The notes under the pieces were generated by a model, which saw only the letters and a list, made by a program, of their open reading frames with translations, did not search any database and was not told where the DNA came from. 64,000 bases of DNA from Terrimesophilobacter sp964651535 (GTDB taxonomy: Bacteria; Actinomycetota; Actinomycetes; Actinomycetales; Microbacteriaceae): positions 1-64,000 of the forward strand of contig CAZYYE010000002.1 of NCBI GenBank assembly GCA_964651535.1. Direction: 5' to 3'. Shown here piece by piece: positions 33,516-42,385 of the stretch. The position numbers were made by a program, and so were the translations under genes. Position 1 is the stretch's first letter. Each line of letters opens with the position of its first letter.

Positions 33516-35038
33516 CGTCGTGACGCTGGCGGGTCCGTCGTGACCGGGCGCAGCGTCGGCAGGCCGAGCGAAACTGACGCACGCCCTGATCCTGCGGGTG
33601 CCGGGGTTGCGCAGCTGCCCGCTTGCGCGCGATCCCACGCGTCGCCGGCTGCGGTTCTGCGCACGGCCAGCGGTGCGTCGTCCGCGGAATCGGCGATGAG
33701 GTGGAACGGTGCCGCGTTCGACACGACGACCGTGGCGACATCGCCGGGCCGCGGCGTTTCGCTGCCCTTGGGGAGGTCGAAGTGGACGAGCCGGCCATCC
33801 CGCGCTCGGCCGCTCATCCGTTGCGTGTCCGCATCTTTGCGGCCCTCGCCGTGTGCGACGAGCACGTCGACCGATTCGCCGACCTGCCGCAGGTTCTCTT
33901 CCCAGGAGATGTGCTCCTGCAGGGCGGTGAGGCGTTCGTAACGCTCCTGCACGATTTCCTTGGGCACCTGATCGTCCATGGTTGCCGCCGGGGTACCTTC
34001 GCGTATGGAGTACTGGAACGTGAAGGCGGATGCGAAGCGGGATACTTCGACGACGCGGAGCGTCTCCCGGAAGTCGTCTTCCGTCTCCCCCGGGAATCCG
34101 ACGATGATGTCCGTCGTGATGGCGGCATCCGGAATTTTCGTCCGCACACGGTCGAGGATGCCGAGGAACTTCTCCGAGCGATAGCTCCGGCGCATGGCGC
34201 GCAGGATACGGTCGGAGCCGGACTGCAGTGGCATGTGCAGTTGCGGCATCACTGCCGGCGTTTCGGCCATCGCATCGATCACGTCGTCGGTGAAGGCTGC
34301 CGGATGAGGGCTTGTGAAGCGGATGCGCTCGAGGCCGCTTATCTCGCCCGCGGCACGCAGCAGCTTTCCGAATGCCTGGCGGTCCCCGAATTCGACGCCG
34401 TAGGAATTCACGTTCTGACCAAGCAGGGTCACTTCGATGACTCCGTCGTCGACGAGCGCCTGAATTTCGGCAAGGATGTCGCCGGGGCGACGGTCCTTCT
34501 CTTTGCCGCGCAGCGAGGGAACGATGCAGAACGTGCACGTGTTGTTGCAGCCGACCGAGATCGAGACCCAGCCGCTGTAACTCGACTCTCTCCTGGTGGG
34601 AAGCGTCGAGGGGAACACATCAAGGGATTCGAGGATTTCGAGTTGCGCTTCGCCGTTGTGCCGTGCGCGTTCGAGAAGCGCGGGCAATGACCCCATGTTG
34701 TGGGTGCCGAACACCACGTCGACCCAGGGCGCCTTTTCGAGGATCGTGCCCTTGTCCTTTTGCGCTAGACACCCGCCGACAGCAATCTGCATGCCCTCGT
34801 GCCGTCGCTTCACGGAGGCCAGCATCCCCAGGTTGCCGTAAAGCTTGTTGTCCGCGTTCTCCCGCACCGCGCACGTATTGATCACGACGACGTCGGCTTC
34901 GGCTCCGTCCGCCCTCGCGTATCCTGCGGCTTCGAGCGTTCCGCTCAGCCGTTCGGAGTCGTGGACGTTCATCTGGCAGCCGTACGTGCGGACTTCGTAC
35001 GTCCGTTGCGCGGGTGCGGCGAGAGTTTCAGCGGTCAT
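33512..35038 (-). CDS. miaB: tRNA-2-methylthio-N6-dimethylallyladenosine synthase
   Basis: A radical-SAM methylthiotransferase of 508 residues. N-terminal cluster cysteines are Cys21, Cys56 and Cys90. The radical-SAM CNNTCTFC motif gives Cys164/168/171, and the C-terminal TRAM domain is at about 380-450. An extra Pro/Ala/Ser tail of about 50 residues ends the protein. The ATG at 35038 is chosen over 35044 because a TAGGCT box 9 nt upstream would place the transcript start beyond the first ATG. It is coupled to miaA. Confidence 0.93.
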   Translation of the reverse strand: MTAETLAAPAQRTYEVRTYGCQMNVHDSERLSGTLEAAGYARADGAEADVVVINTCAVRENADNKLYGNLGMLASVKRRHEGMQIAVGGCLAQKDKGTILEKAPWVDVVFGTHNMGSLPALLERARHNGEAQLEILESLDVFPSTLPTRRESSYSGWVSISVGCNNTCTFCIVPSLRGKEKDRRPGDILAEIQALVDDGVIEVTLLGQNVNSYGVEFGDRQAFGKLLRAAGEISGLERIRFTSPHPAAFTDDVIDAMAETPAVMPQLHMPLQSGSDRILRAMRRSYRSEKFLGILDRVRTKIPDAAITTDIIVGFPGETEDDFRETLRVVEVSRFASAFTFQYSIREGTPAATMDDQVPKEIVQERYERLTALQEHISWEENLRQVGESVDVLVAHGEGRKDADTQRMSGRARDGRLVHFDLPKGSETPRPGDVATVVVSNAAPFHLIADSADDAPLAVRRTAAGDAWDRAQAGSCATPAPAGSGRASVSLGLPTLRPVTTDPPASRR

Positions 35039-35047
35039 GGTCATTCC

Positions 35048-35053
35048 AGCCTA
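35048..35053 (-). promoter_or_regulatory. -10 box of the miaB promoter
   Basis: TAGGCT on the minus strand, 9 nt before the chosen ATG. The expected start site would give a leader of only 2-3 nt. Confidence 0.4.
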
Positions 35054-35081
35054 AGTCAGGGAGCTTCACTGATCGTGCTCC

Positions 35082-35525
35082 TCACTGCTGGGTGAGTGTG
35101 ACAGTCAATTGCTGTGCCGTCTTCGACGTGCGCATGATCATGTCGACGGCGCCGGTTTCCGGATTCCACGTGCCCGAATAATACGCGGTTCCCTGTGTTT
35201 CGTTCAGGTACACCGCCACGTGGAGCATTTCGTCGCGGACGTCCCACGTATCGCCCGGGTAATCGTAAGCATTGTCGCCGTAGCTGATTGCGACGGTGCC
35301 GTCGGCGTGCAGTGTCAATGTCGTGAGATCTCCGCCGCTGTCCGTTCCGCTCCACACGGTGTCGCGGGGGTCGATCGAGCCGCCGATGAGTCGGGTGGAG
35401 TCGATGGCCGTGACGGTGGGCGTGGGCGTTGCGACGGGCGACGGTTCGAGGAATGCGCACCCTGAGAGCAGAAGGGTTCCGCACACCGTGAGTGCGGCGA
35501 GGGCGAGGGACCGGTGCGGATTCAC
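35082..35525 (-). CDS. Putative lipoprotein
   Basis: A protein of 147 residues with a signal peptide and lipobox LSGC (Cys23), followed by a Pro/Thr/Ser linker and a beta-rich domain (TLHADGTVAISYGDNAYDYPG). The GTG at 35525 has GAGG just upstream and puts the signal peptide at the N-terminus; a longer frame overlaps recX. The product is presumably anchored on the outer membrane face. I do not recognise the family. It lies between recX and miaB. Confidence 0.7.
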   Translation of the reverse strand: MNPHRSLALAALTVCGTLLLSGCAFLEPSPVATPTPTVTAIDSTRLIGGSIDPRDTVWSGTDSGGDLTTLTLHADGTVAISYGDNAYDYPGDTWDVRDEMLHVAVYLNETQGTAYYSGTWNPETGAVDMIMRTSKTAQQLTVTLTQQ

Positions 35526-35589
35526 GTCCTCGATCCTAAGCGTTCCCGTCGGTCGCACGCTCCCGCCTGAGTGCGGCAGCTCGTTGGGG

Positions 35590-36168
35590 CTAGCGAAACC
35601 GAACACCGGCGGAGCGCGCGGGCAGCGCGGCGATCACCGCGTTCCGCACCGTCTCACCGGAGTATCCCTTGCGCTGGAGGTAGCCGCTCAGCCGGCGAAC
35701 CGCCGTGTCATGATCGAGCCCGAGCAGTTGCGCCGCACGCCGTTCGGCGAGCGCTTCGGCCCTCGCGTCTTCGTCCTCATCGCTGAGCTGGTTCGTCGCC
35801 GCTTCGATGATGCCCTGATCGATGCGGCGCCGGCGGAGTTCCGTGACGAGCGCGGCCCTGCCAAGGCCCTTTCGCTCATGCTGGGTGCGAACGATCATTT
35901 CGGCGAGGGCGGCATCATCGATGAGTCCTGCCCGCTCGAGTCGTTCAAGTTCGTTCTCGATGACGTCGGCTTCGAAGTCCCGCGACAGGAGGAGCGATTC
36001 GAGCTCCCAGCGTGACATCCCACGTCGAGCAAGTGCCCGCGTGCTCACTTTCTGCGCGAGGTGATCCTGCTCTCCGCGTACACCGCCGCCATCAGCATCG
36101 CCAGCGCCCTTCGGCGGGGTCACCCCCGGAAGGTAGGTGACCCGCGCCAGAGTGCCGTCGGAACTCAT
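35590..36168 (-). CDS. recX: Regulatory protein RecX
   Basis: An inhibitor and modulator of RecA filaments, 192 residues. Three-helix repeat features include LARRGMSRWELESLL, GLIDDAALAEMIVRTQHERKGLGRAALVTEL and GYLQRKGYSGETVRNAV. It lies 62 bp after recA on the same strand and is probably co-transcribed at lower level. The first 35 residues are a Gly-rich extension of uncertain value; the start could be further in. Confidence 0.92.
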   Translation of the reverse strand: MSSDGTLARVTYLPGVTPPKGAGDADGGGVRGEQDHLAQKVSTRALARRGMSRWELESLLLSRDFEADVIENELERLERAGLIDDAALAEMIVRTQHERKGLGRAALVTELRRRRIDQGIIEAATNQLSDEDEDARAEALAERRAAQLLGLDHDTAVRRLSGYLQRKGYSGETVRNAVIAALPARSAGVRFR

Positions 36169-36230
36169 TGTTCGCCCGCCCTGCGCGCTGATGCCGGTGC
36201 ACGCGTCATGATTGTTCTCCGGGGGTCGAT

Positions 36231-37397
36231 TCAGACGGCCTTGCGGCTCGCAAGCTTGTCTTCGATCGAGTCGACCGTCCCCACGTCGCCGGGAAACTCG
36301 CCGTCCGTGTCCGTGCCGCCGGCCTTGCCAGGCGATTCGTCCTCGACCACCGCGGCGGCGAGAGCTGCGGCCGCAGCAGCAGCGTTCGCCGCCTTGGCTT
36401 CCGCGCTGATGCCCAGCTTGGTCATGATCTTGCCTTCGATCTCGTTGGCGATCTTCGGGTTGTCGGTCAGGTACTTGCGCGAATTCTCCTTGCCCTGGCC
36501 GAGCTGGTCGCCATCGTAGGTGTACCAGGCACCCGACTTCTTGACGATTTCGTGCTCCACGCCGAAGTCGATGAGACTTCCTTCGCGGGAGATTCCGGTG
36601 CCGTACAGGATATCGAACTCCGCTTGCTTGAAGGGAGGTGCCATCTTGTTTTTGACGACCTTCACGCGCGTCCGGTTGCCCACGGCATCCGTGCCCTCCT
36701 TGAGCGTTTCGATGCGGCGGATGTCGAGCCGCACCGAGGCGTAGAACTTGAGCGCCTTTCCCCCCGAGGTGGTCTCCGGGCTTCCGAAGAACACGCCGAT
36801 CTTCTCGCGCAGCTGATTGATGAAGATCATGGTGGTTCCGGTCTGGCTGAGCCCGCCGGTGAGCTTGCGCAACGCCTGCGACATGAGCCGCGCCTGAAGC
36901 CCGACGTGCGAGTCGCCCATTTCGCCCTCGATCTCGGCACGCGGCACGAGGGCGGCGACCGAGTCGATGACAATGAGGTCGATCGAACCGCTCCTCACGA
37001 GCATGTCGGCGATCTCCAGCGCCTGCTCGCCCGTGTCCGGCTGAGAGACGAGAAGGGCGTCGATGTCGACACCCAGGGTTTTCGCGTACTCGGGGTCGAG
37101 CGCGTGCTCCGCATCGATGAATGCCGCAATGCCGCCGTTCTTTTGCGCATTTGCGATCGCGTGCAGCGTGAGAGTGGTCTTGCCCGAAGACTCCGGGCCG
37201 TAGATCTCCACGATGCGACCGCGGGGCAGGCCGCCGATGCCGAGCGCGACGTCGAGCGCGATCGATCCGGTCGGGATGACCGCGACCGGTGCGCGCTCGT
37301 CACTGCCGAGGCGCATGACGGAGCCTTTGCCGAACTGGCGGTCGATTTGGGCGAGGGCGGTGTCGAGGGCCTTCTCGCGATCTGCGGGTGATGCCAT
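36231..37397 (-). CDS. recA: Recombinase RecA
   Basis: A protein of 388 residues. Walker A is GPESSGKT (67-74); DNA-binding loops L1 and L2 are present (the second around FFGSPETTSGGKALKFYASVR, broken by Gly-Gly). It has an Ala-rich then acidic C-terminal tail. The ATG at 37397 follows AAAAGGAG. No intein is present. The upstream region has an SOS-box-like site, a candidate PafBC-type promoter and a strong short palindrome. It drives LexA cleavage and repair. Confidence 0.98.
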   Translation of the reverse strand: MASPADREKALDTALAQIDRQFGKGSVMRLGSDERAPVAVIPTGSIALDVALGIGGLPRGRIVEIYGPESSGKTTLTLHAIANAQKNGGIAAFIDAEHALDPEYAKTLGVDIDALLVSQPDTGEQALEIADMLVRSGSIDLIVIDSVAALVPRAEIEGEMGDSHVGLQARLMSQALRKLTGGLSQTGTTMIFINQLREKIGVFFGSPETTSGGKALKFYASVRLDIRRIETLKEGTDAVGNRTRVKVVKNKMAPPFKQAEFDILYGTGISREGSLIDFGVEHEIVKKSGAWYTYDGDQLGQGKENSRKYLTDNPKIANEIEGKIMTKLGISAEAKAANAAAAAAALAAAVVEDESPGKAGGTDTDGEFPGDVGTVDSIEDKLASRKAV

Positions 37398-37517
37398 GGG
37401 TGGCTCCTTTTGCTCGATATCGGTGTGCCTATAGGCTGCCGTTCCTCCCACCGCCGATGGTGCAGGGCAAGTGAGTTCCGCGACAAGGCGTTTGGCTGCA
37501 TTCGCCAATGAGTCAGA

Positions 37518-37540
37518 CAGTACGCTTGACCGGTGACATT
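37518..37540 (-). promoter_or_regulatory. Candidate RecA-NDp (PafBC-type) promoter of recA
   Basis: On the minus strand ATGTCACCG (37540-37532), 8 bp, then TACTGT (37523-37518). The spacing equals the actinobacterial RecA-independent DNA-damage motif TTGTCRGTG-N8-TANNNT (from memory), with 6 of 9 matches in the first block and a match in the second. Confidence 0.4.
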
Positions 37541-37588
37541 TTCCGTCACCGACGTGCGAACTGTGCACAACCCGTTTTCGATTGCTGC

Positions 37589-37606
37589 TGTGTAGGAGCC
37601 TACACA
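37589..37606. repeat. Palindrome TGTGTAGG-AG-CCTACACA upstream of recA
   Basis: Perfect 8-bp arms around a 2-bp centre, 3 bp from the SOS-box-like site. It has the size of a dimeric regulator operator. It does not match LexA or the ClgR site as I remember them. Confidence 0.55.
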
Positions 37607-37609
37607 TCT

Positions 37610-37625
37610 ACGAAGAAATGTTCGA
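37610..37625. promoter_or_regulatory. SOS-box-like site upstream of recA
   Basis: ACGAAGAAATGTTCGA matches 13 of 16 positions of the remembered actinobacterial LexA site; the half TGTTCGA is exact. It lies about 215 bp before the recA start. Confidence 0.55.
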
Positions 37626-37643
37626 TAGTTCGAGCACGGCGTG

Positions 37644-37865
37644 TCACCGAGGTTCGCGCAAACCCACTCCGTGTCGTCGAGACTCGGGGACATCGCACTC
37701 GCGGCACAGCGCGAGCCACACCGTCCGAGCGGGAACTCCCGCGGCGAGCGCCTGCTCTGCGGTGCGGTCCTGAAGTTCCCCGAGCACGAGATCCCTCGTC
37801 ACGGCGTGGCCGAATGACTCACCGAACTCCGTGCTCACCGCGAGTCGAAACTCACTCAGTCGCAC
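37644..37865 (-). CDS. DUF3046 family protein
   Basis: A small protein of 73 residues. RLSEFRLAVSTEFGESFG at the start, RTAEQALAAGVPARTVWLALC in the middle and a basic RRHGVG end match DUF3046, an actinobacterial family usually placed between clgR and recA. The GTG at 37865 has GGGGGAG upstream and gives the usual N-terminus; another GTG three codons earlier is possible. Function is unknown. Confidence 0.85.
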   Translation of the reverse strand: MRLSEFRLAVSTEFGESFGHAVTRDLVLGELQDRTAEQALAAGVPARTVWLALCRECDVPESRRHGVGLREPR

Positions 37866-37907
37866 GGCGCCCACTCCCCCGCAGGACTACGTTCGATGGC
37901 GCTCGAC

Positions 37908-38216
37908 TCAGCGGACAACCAGGTCTGCGTCAAAGTCCGCGACGAGGTCATCGGGAACGGTGTCGGGAATGATGTTGATGCCTTCGATGACGGCAAGCCG
38001 ATCGCCGACCTCGCGCATGATGACGGAAATGGGAGTGTCGAGAGCGTCCGCGACGGACGCGAGGATCTCGGAGCTCGCCTCCTTCTGCCCGCGCTCAACC
38101 TCGGACAGGTATCCGAGCGCGACGGAGGCCTTGCTGGCGACCTGGCGAAGGGTGCGCCCCTTTTGCAGACGGAAATCACGGAGAACGTCTCCGATTTCCT
38201 GACGAACTAGAACCAT
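37908..38216 (-). CDS. clgR: ClgR-type XRE transcriptional regulator
   Basis: A regulator of 102 residues with a Cro/CI-type HTH at about 22-42 (TLRQVASKASVALGYLSEVERG) and a C-terminal extension. Position between cinA and recA identifies it as ClgR, the activator of clp protease and stress genes in Actinobacteria. AGGAGGG stands before the ATG. The C-terminus ends in Val-Val-Arg; ClgR of other species is itself degraded by Clp through its C-terminus, which cannot be judged here. Confidence 0.88.
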   Translation of the reverse strand: MVLVRQEIGDVLRDFRLQKGRTLRQVASKASVALGYLSEVERGQKEASSEILASVADALDTPISVIMREVGDRLAVIEGINIIPDTVPDDLVADFDADLVVR

Positions 38217-38376
38217 GGGACCCTCCTTTTCCTGTCCAGAACTTCTATTGTCTCAAGCTGTGCTGCTGCGGCGCCAATCGGCCCCGCTACTGTACAACGT
38301 CTTGCGCTCAAACTCTAACCAGTGCTTCCTGTGCGGCCATTGTGAATCACCAGTTGTAACGAAACTGATGCTGGAC

Positions 38377-38880
38377 CTATTCCCGCCCACTCGCCAGTCC
38401 CCTTTCGAGTGTCTCCCCTACCCAGTCCAGAGCCGCCGCGACGGCCAGGGTCCGGACATCGTCCCGCGAACCGGAAAGGTCGAGCCGACGCGAGTGGGAC
38501 TCGTCCCGCCACGACAGTCCGAGGTATACGACGCCCGGCGCATGACCGTGCACTGGTTCCGGGCCGGCAACGCCCGTCGTGGAAATCCCCAGAGTGGCCG
38601 GCACCCCGCCCACGGCCAGTCGATCGCGCACGTTTCGCGCCATCGCGCGCGCGACATCCGGATGGACGGGACCGTGTTCGGCAAGGAGGGCAGGATCCAC
38701 GCCCAGGATCGTCGACTTGAGTTCCGTCGCGTACGCGATCACGCCGCCCACGACCACCTCGGACGCTCCGGCGGGTCGAATCATTTCCGCGACGAGCAGT
38801 CCGCCGGTCAGCGACTCCGCCACCGCGACCGTCATTCCCCTCGCGGCGAGCCGCGCAACGATGTCGACGGCCTCGGCCAC
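38377..38880 (-). CDS. cinA: CinA C-terminal domain protein (NMN amidohydrolase family)
   Basis: A protein of 167 residues made of only the CinA C-terminal (PncC) domain: AVAESLTGGLLVAEMI, VVGGVIAYATELKS, TTGVAGPE. The reaction is probably deamidation of nicotinamide mononucleotide. The N-terminal MoCF domain is absent, as is usual in Actinobacteria. The GTG at 38880 starts 1 nt after the pgsA stop and gives the family's normal length; an ATG at 38922 inside pgsA is the alternative. A 160-bp gap separates it from clgR. Confidence 0.88.
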   Translation of the reverse strand: MAEAVDIVARLAARGMTVAVAESLTGGLLVAEMIRPAGASEVVVGGVIAYATELKSTILGVDPALLAEHGPVHPDVARAMARNVRDRLAVGGVPATLGISTTGVAGPEPVHGHAPGVVYLGLSWRDESHSRRLDLSGSRDDVRTLAVAAALDWVGETLERGLASGRE

Positions 38881-38881
38881 G

Positions 38882-39568
38882 TCAGCCCATTCTCGAGACC
38901 GGGCGCGATCGGCGAAACGCATTCACGACGTACTCGATTCCCGTCGACAGCGTCAGCGCGAGAGCCACGCCCATGAGCACGGCATTGAACCAGTGCATCC
39001 AGTCGCCGAGAAGCAACCACACCGGCACAAGGTAAAACGAGGTCGCGATCGCTTGCACGATCGTTTTGAGCTTGCCGCCTCGCGAAGCGGGAATCACGCG
39101 GTCCCGCACGACCGCCAGGCGAAACACCGTAATGCCGAACTCGCGCACCAAAATGACAATTGTCACCCACCACCACAGTTCTCCGAGAATGGACAGCGCG
39201 ATGAGCGCGCCGCCGATGAGCACTTTGTCGGCGATCGGATCGAGCAGCTTCCCGAAGTCGGTCACCAGGTTCTGGCGGCGGGCGAGAAGACCGTCCACGC
39301 TGTCCGTCACGATGGCGAGGATGAAGAGTCCTGCCGCGAGGTACCTCAGCAGGCCGAACTCATGGTCATCGGCGAGGAGCAACCACAGAAACACGGGTGC
39401 GAGGAGAATGCGAACGACCGTGATGATGTTGGCGACGTTTCCCGTGCTGGCGGGAGTGTCGCCGCTGCGGGCGACCCGTCCGCGCATCGGATAGTTCTTT
39501 CCCGTGGGAGTCGCATTGCCCCCGGAGTCAGCGCTGTCCCGTGGGGACGATGCGTCGGGCAGCGTCAC
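38882..39568 (-). CDS. pgsA: CDP-diacylglycerol-glycerol-3-phosphate 3-phosphatidyltransferase
   Basis: Membrane enzyme of phosphatidylglycerol synthesis, 228 residues. The CDP-alcohol phosphotransferase signature has Asp89, Asp92-Gly93, Asp110 and Asp114 (DSVDGLLARRQ then DFGKLLDPIADK). About five or six membrane helices follow a 45-residue hydrophilic N-terminus that may mean the true start is further in. The GTG start lies 3 nt after the ftsK stop. Confidence 0.93.
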   Translation of the reverse strand: MTLPDASSPRDSADSGGNATPTGKNYPMRGRVARSGDTPASTGNVANIITVVRILLAPVFLWLLLADDHEFGLLRYLAAGLFILAIVTDSVDGLLARRQNLVTDFGKLLDPIADKVLIGGALIALSILGELWWWVTIVILVREFGITVFRLAVVRDRVIPASRGGKLKTIVQAIATSFYLVPVWLLLGDWMHWFNAVLMGVALALTLSTGIEYVVNAFRRSRPVSRMG

Positions 39569-39571
39569 GCG

Positions 39572-42310
39572 TCATTCCCTGTCTGTTTGCGACCAGGCGT
39601 CCTCAGTCGATGAGCCTTCGACTTCATCGTAACCGGTCGTCGATGCCGCAACCGGATCGGAACCGGAGCGGTCGGCCTCGTGAGGCTCGATCGCGTGACC
39701 GCCGCCCCCGCCGCGCAAGCGAGCGATCACGTCGGGCAATTGCTCCGCCGAAACGAGGACTTCCCTCGCCTTCGAACCCTCGGACGGGCCGACGATTTCC
39801 CGCGACTCGAGGAGATCCATGAGGCGTCCCGCCTTCGCGAAGCCGACGCGGAGTTTGCGCTGCAACATCGACGTCGAACCGAATTGCGTACTGACCACGA
39901 GCTCGGCCGCGGCCAGAAGCACCTCGAGATCGTCGCCGATGTCGCCGTCGACGGCGTGCTTTTGCGTCGCCGCAGCAACATCCTTGCGGTACTCGGGGCG
40001 GGCCTGGGACGTCACGTGCTTCACGACGGCCGCGACCTCGCTCTCGCTCACCCACGCGCCCTGCACGCGGATCGGCTTTGAGGCTCCCATCGGGAGGAAC
40101 AGGGCGTCGCCCTGACCGATGAGTTTGTCCGCGCCGGCCTGGTCGAGGATGACGCGGGAGTCGGTCATGCTGCTCACGGCGAAGGCGAGGCGGCTGGGCA
40201 CGTTCGCCTTGATGAGGCCCGTCACGACGTCGACGCTGGGGCGCTGAGTCGCAAGGACGAGGTGGATTCCGCTCGCTCGCGCGAGCTGGGTGATGCGCAC
40301 GACGGAATCCTCGACGTCGCGCGGGGCGACCATCATGAGGTCGGCGAGTTCGTCCACGACGACGAGCAGATAGGGGTAGGGCTTGAGTTTCCGCTCACTC
40401 CCCGGCGCGAGGGTGATCTCCCCCGCGACGACAGCGGCGTTGAAGTCGTCGATGTGGCGGTAGCCGAAGCTCGCCAAATCGTCGTAGCGCATGTCCATTT
40501 CCTTCACGACCCAGGACAGCGCCTCCGCGGCCTTCTTCGGGTTCGTGATGATGGGCGTGATGAGGTGCGGCACGCCCGCATAGTGGGCAAGCTCGACGCG
40601 CTTCGGATCGATGAGCACCATGCGCACTTCGGCAGGTTTCGCCCTCATGAGGAGGCTCGTGATCATCGAGTTGATGAAACTGGATTTGCCCGAACCGGTG
40701 GCGCCCGCCACGAGCAAGTGAGGCATTTTCGCGAGGTTCGCCACGACAAATCCGCCCTCGACGTCCTTCCCGACACCGATCGTCATGGGATGCGGGCTCG
40801 TCGTGCTCGCTTTCGAGCGCAGCACGTCCCCGAGGGAAACGATCTCGCGATCGGAGTTGGGAATTTCCACGCCGATCGCGCTCTTGCCGGGGATGGGCGA
40901 GAGGATTCTCACCTCGTTGCTCGCGACAGCGTAGGAGAGGTTCTTGCTGAGCGCCGTGACGCGCTCGACCTTGACGCCAGGGCCGAGTTCGATTTCATAG
41001 CGCGTGACCGTCGGACCGCGGCTGAAGCCCGTGACGACGGCATCCACCTGAAACTGCGACAGCACTTCGGAAATGGAACGGACGATTTCGTCGTTCGCGC
41101 CCGATCGCGTCTTGGATGGCGTTCCGGGCTCAAGGACGGCAGGAGTCGGAAGCCGGTACGGCGCAGTCGGCTGATCGGCTTTGGCGTCATCGAACTCGCC
41201 CGCTTCACCCTTTTCGCGAACTCCCGCCGAGAAACCGGGGAGCCGCTCTGCCGGGCCGGGAACCCCGTCCCGCACCGAGTCGTCGCGGATGCCGGTGGCC
41301 GAACCGGCGTCGACCTCGCCCGTGAAGCGCTTGACCGCGTCTTCCGCTTTGAGCAGGTCCTGAATGAGTTCGATCCCGAACTCGTCCTTCGGAGTCCGGT
41401 CGATCACGTCGGTGCGTGCGTTCAGGAGCACGGGGCTGTCGAAGGCGGGCTCGTCCTCGCGCTCCGTCTTGTTCCGCCGCCACCACGGCACTTGATCCGC
41501 GCCGCCGTCGAGCCCGAGGTCGTCGAGCGTCCCGAGCGGAAGGGTTTGAGTCTTCGCGAGTTTCTTCGCGGCGAGTTCCTCCGCATGGGGAAGCTCAGCG
41601 CCGAACAGGTAGGAGTACAGTTCGCGGAGCCGGAATCCGATCCGGTTCGGCGGGGTTTTCGTGATGATGAACAGCGAAAGCACGAGCGCGAGCGCGATGA
41701 GCGGGACCGCGACCCAAACGCTCAAGTACGTCGCGAGCGGCATCCCGACGGCGAAACCCACGATGCCGCCCGCCTGGGCGAAATTCGCGATCGGTTCGCC
41801 CCAGGCCGGGCTGCCGCCGTAAACGTGGGAAAGACCGCAAATGCTGACGATGAGCACGCCCATGCCCACGCCGATCCGGCCGTTGTCGTTCACGGATGAC
41901 GGGTGGCGGAAAAACCACACGGCAAGCACGAGGAAAATCACCGGCAGCGCGAACGCAAGGCGGCCGAATGCGCCGCCGAACGTGTACACGCTCAGGGCGA
42001 TGGCTACGGGATCGTTCGGAAAAAACCACTCGACCGCTGCGCCGCCCGCCGCGAGCAGGATGAACAGGAAGGGCACTCCGTCGCGCAGTTCGCTCTTCGC
42101 GAGCGTTTCCTTGCCGAACAGCCTTGCCGCGCCCCCCACGGCATGGGCCATCCCCAACCAGAACTTCGTCAGGATGCCGGGCTCCTGAACCGGGGTTCGC
42201 TTCGAGCGTGCCGCCGGTCGGCGGGCCGGGGCGGGGCGCGATCTGCCCGTCGAGGCGCGCGAACGCGACGTCGACCGTGAGGTCGGCGACGATGACGTGC
42301 GCGAGGCCAT
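39572..42310 (-). CDS. ftsK: DNA translocase FtsK/SpoIIIE
   Basis: A septum-located DNA pump of 912 residues. It has a basic N-terminus, four membrane segments (about 60-200), a linker, the RecA-like motor with Walker A GATGSGKS (about 535-542) and Walker B LLVVVDELADLM, and a C-terminal winged-helix gamma domain (about 790-860) that reads KOPS-type sequences. The ATG at 42310 is 7 nt after TACCGT, so a leaderless start is likely; an upstream in-frame ATG was rejected for lack of any signal. Confidence 0.96.
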   Translation of the reverse strand: MASRTSSSPTSRSTSRSRASTGRSRPAPARRPAARSKRTPVQEPGILTKFWLGMAHAVGGAARLFGKETLAKSELRDGVPFLFILLAAGGAAVEWFFPNDPVAIALSVYTFGGAFGRLAFALPVIFLVLAVWFFRHPSSVNDNGRIGVGMGVLIVSICGLSHVYGGSPAWGEPIANFAQAGGIVGFAVGMPLATYLSVWVAVPLIALALVLSLFIITKTPPNRIGFRLRELYSYLFGAELPHAEELAAKKLAKTQTLPLGTLDDLGLDGGADQVPWWRRNKTEREDEPAFDSPVLLNARTDVIDRTPKDEFGIELIQDLLKAEDAVKRFTGEVDAGSATGIRDDSVRDGVPGPAERLPGFSAGVREKGEAGEFDDAKADQPTAPYRLPTPAVLEPGTPSKTRSGANDEIVRSISEVLSQFQVDAVVTGFSRGPTVTRYEIELGPGVKVERVTALSKNLSYAVASNEVRILSPIPGKSAIGVEIPNSDREIVSLGDVLRSKASTTSPHPMTIGVGKDVEGGFVVANLAKMPHLLVAGATGSGKSSFINSMITSLLMRAKPAEVRMVLIDPKRVELAHYAGVPHLITPIITNPKKAAEALSWVVKEMDMRYDDLASFGYRHIDDFNAAVVAGEITLAPGSERKLKPYPYLLVVVDELADLMMVAPRDVEDSVVRITQLARASGIHLVLATQRPSVDVVTGLIKANVPSRLAFAVSSMTDSRVILDQAGADKLIGQGDALFLPMGASKPIRVQGAWVSESEVAAVVKHVTSQARPEYRKDVAAATQKHAVDGDIGDDLEVLLAAAELVVSTQFGSTSMLQRKLRVGFAKAGRLMDLLESREIVGPSEGSKAREVLVSAEQLPDVIARLRGGGGGHAIEPHEADRSGSDPVAASTTGYDEVEGSSTEDAWSQTDRE

Positions 42311-42317
42311 GCGCTCA

Positions 42318-42323
42318 ACGGTA
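42318..42323 (-). promoter_or_regulatory. -10 box of the leaderless ftsK promoter
   Basis: TACCGT on the minus strand, 7 nt before the ftsK ATG, in the 75-bp gap after the RNase J gene. Confidence 0.4.
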
Positions 42324-42385
42324 CTTCGCTGCCCCGTCAATCGTGGGGAGACTCCGGGGAGTGTCTCAATCCCTGGGGCGAAGAT

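Larger units (their letters stand above)
37398..37643 (-). other. recA upstream regulatory region
   Basis: A 246-bp region without genes. From the recA side outward it holds a candidate SOS-independent promoter (37518-37540), an 18-bp palindrome (37589-37606) and an SOS-box-like site (37610-37625). Two promoter systems in front of recA are known in mycobacteria. Confidence 0.55.

Noticed and set aside
37874..38179. Plus- and minus-strand alternative frames over clgR
   Set aside because: The ClgR frame has the HTH and AGGAGGG; the others are shadows.
40262..41899. 545-codon plus-strand open frame over ftsK
   Set aside because: Antisense to the FtsK motor domain; no homology recognisable.
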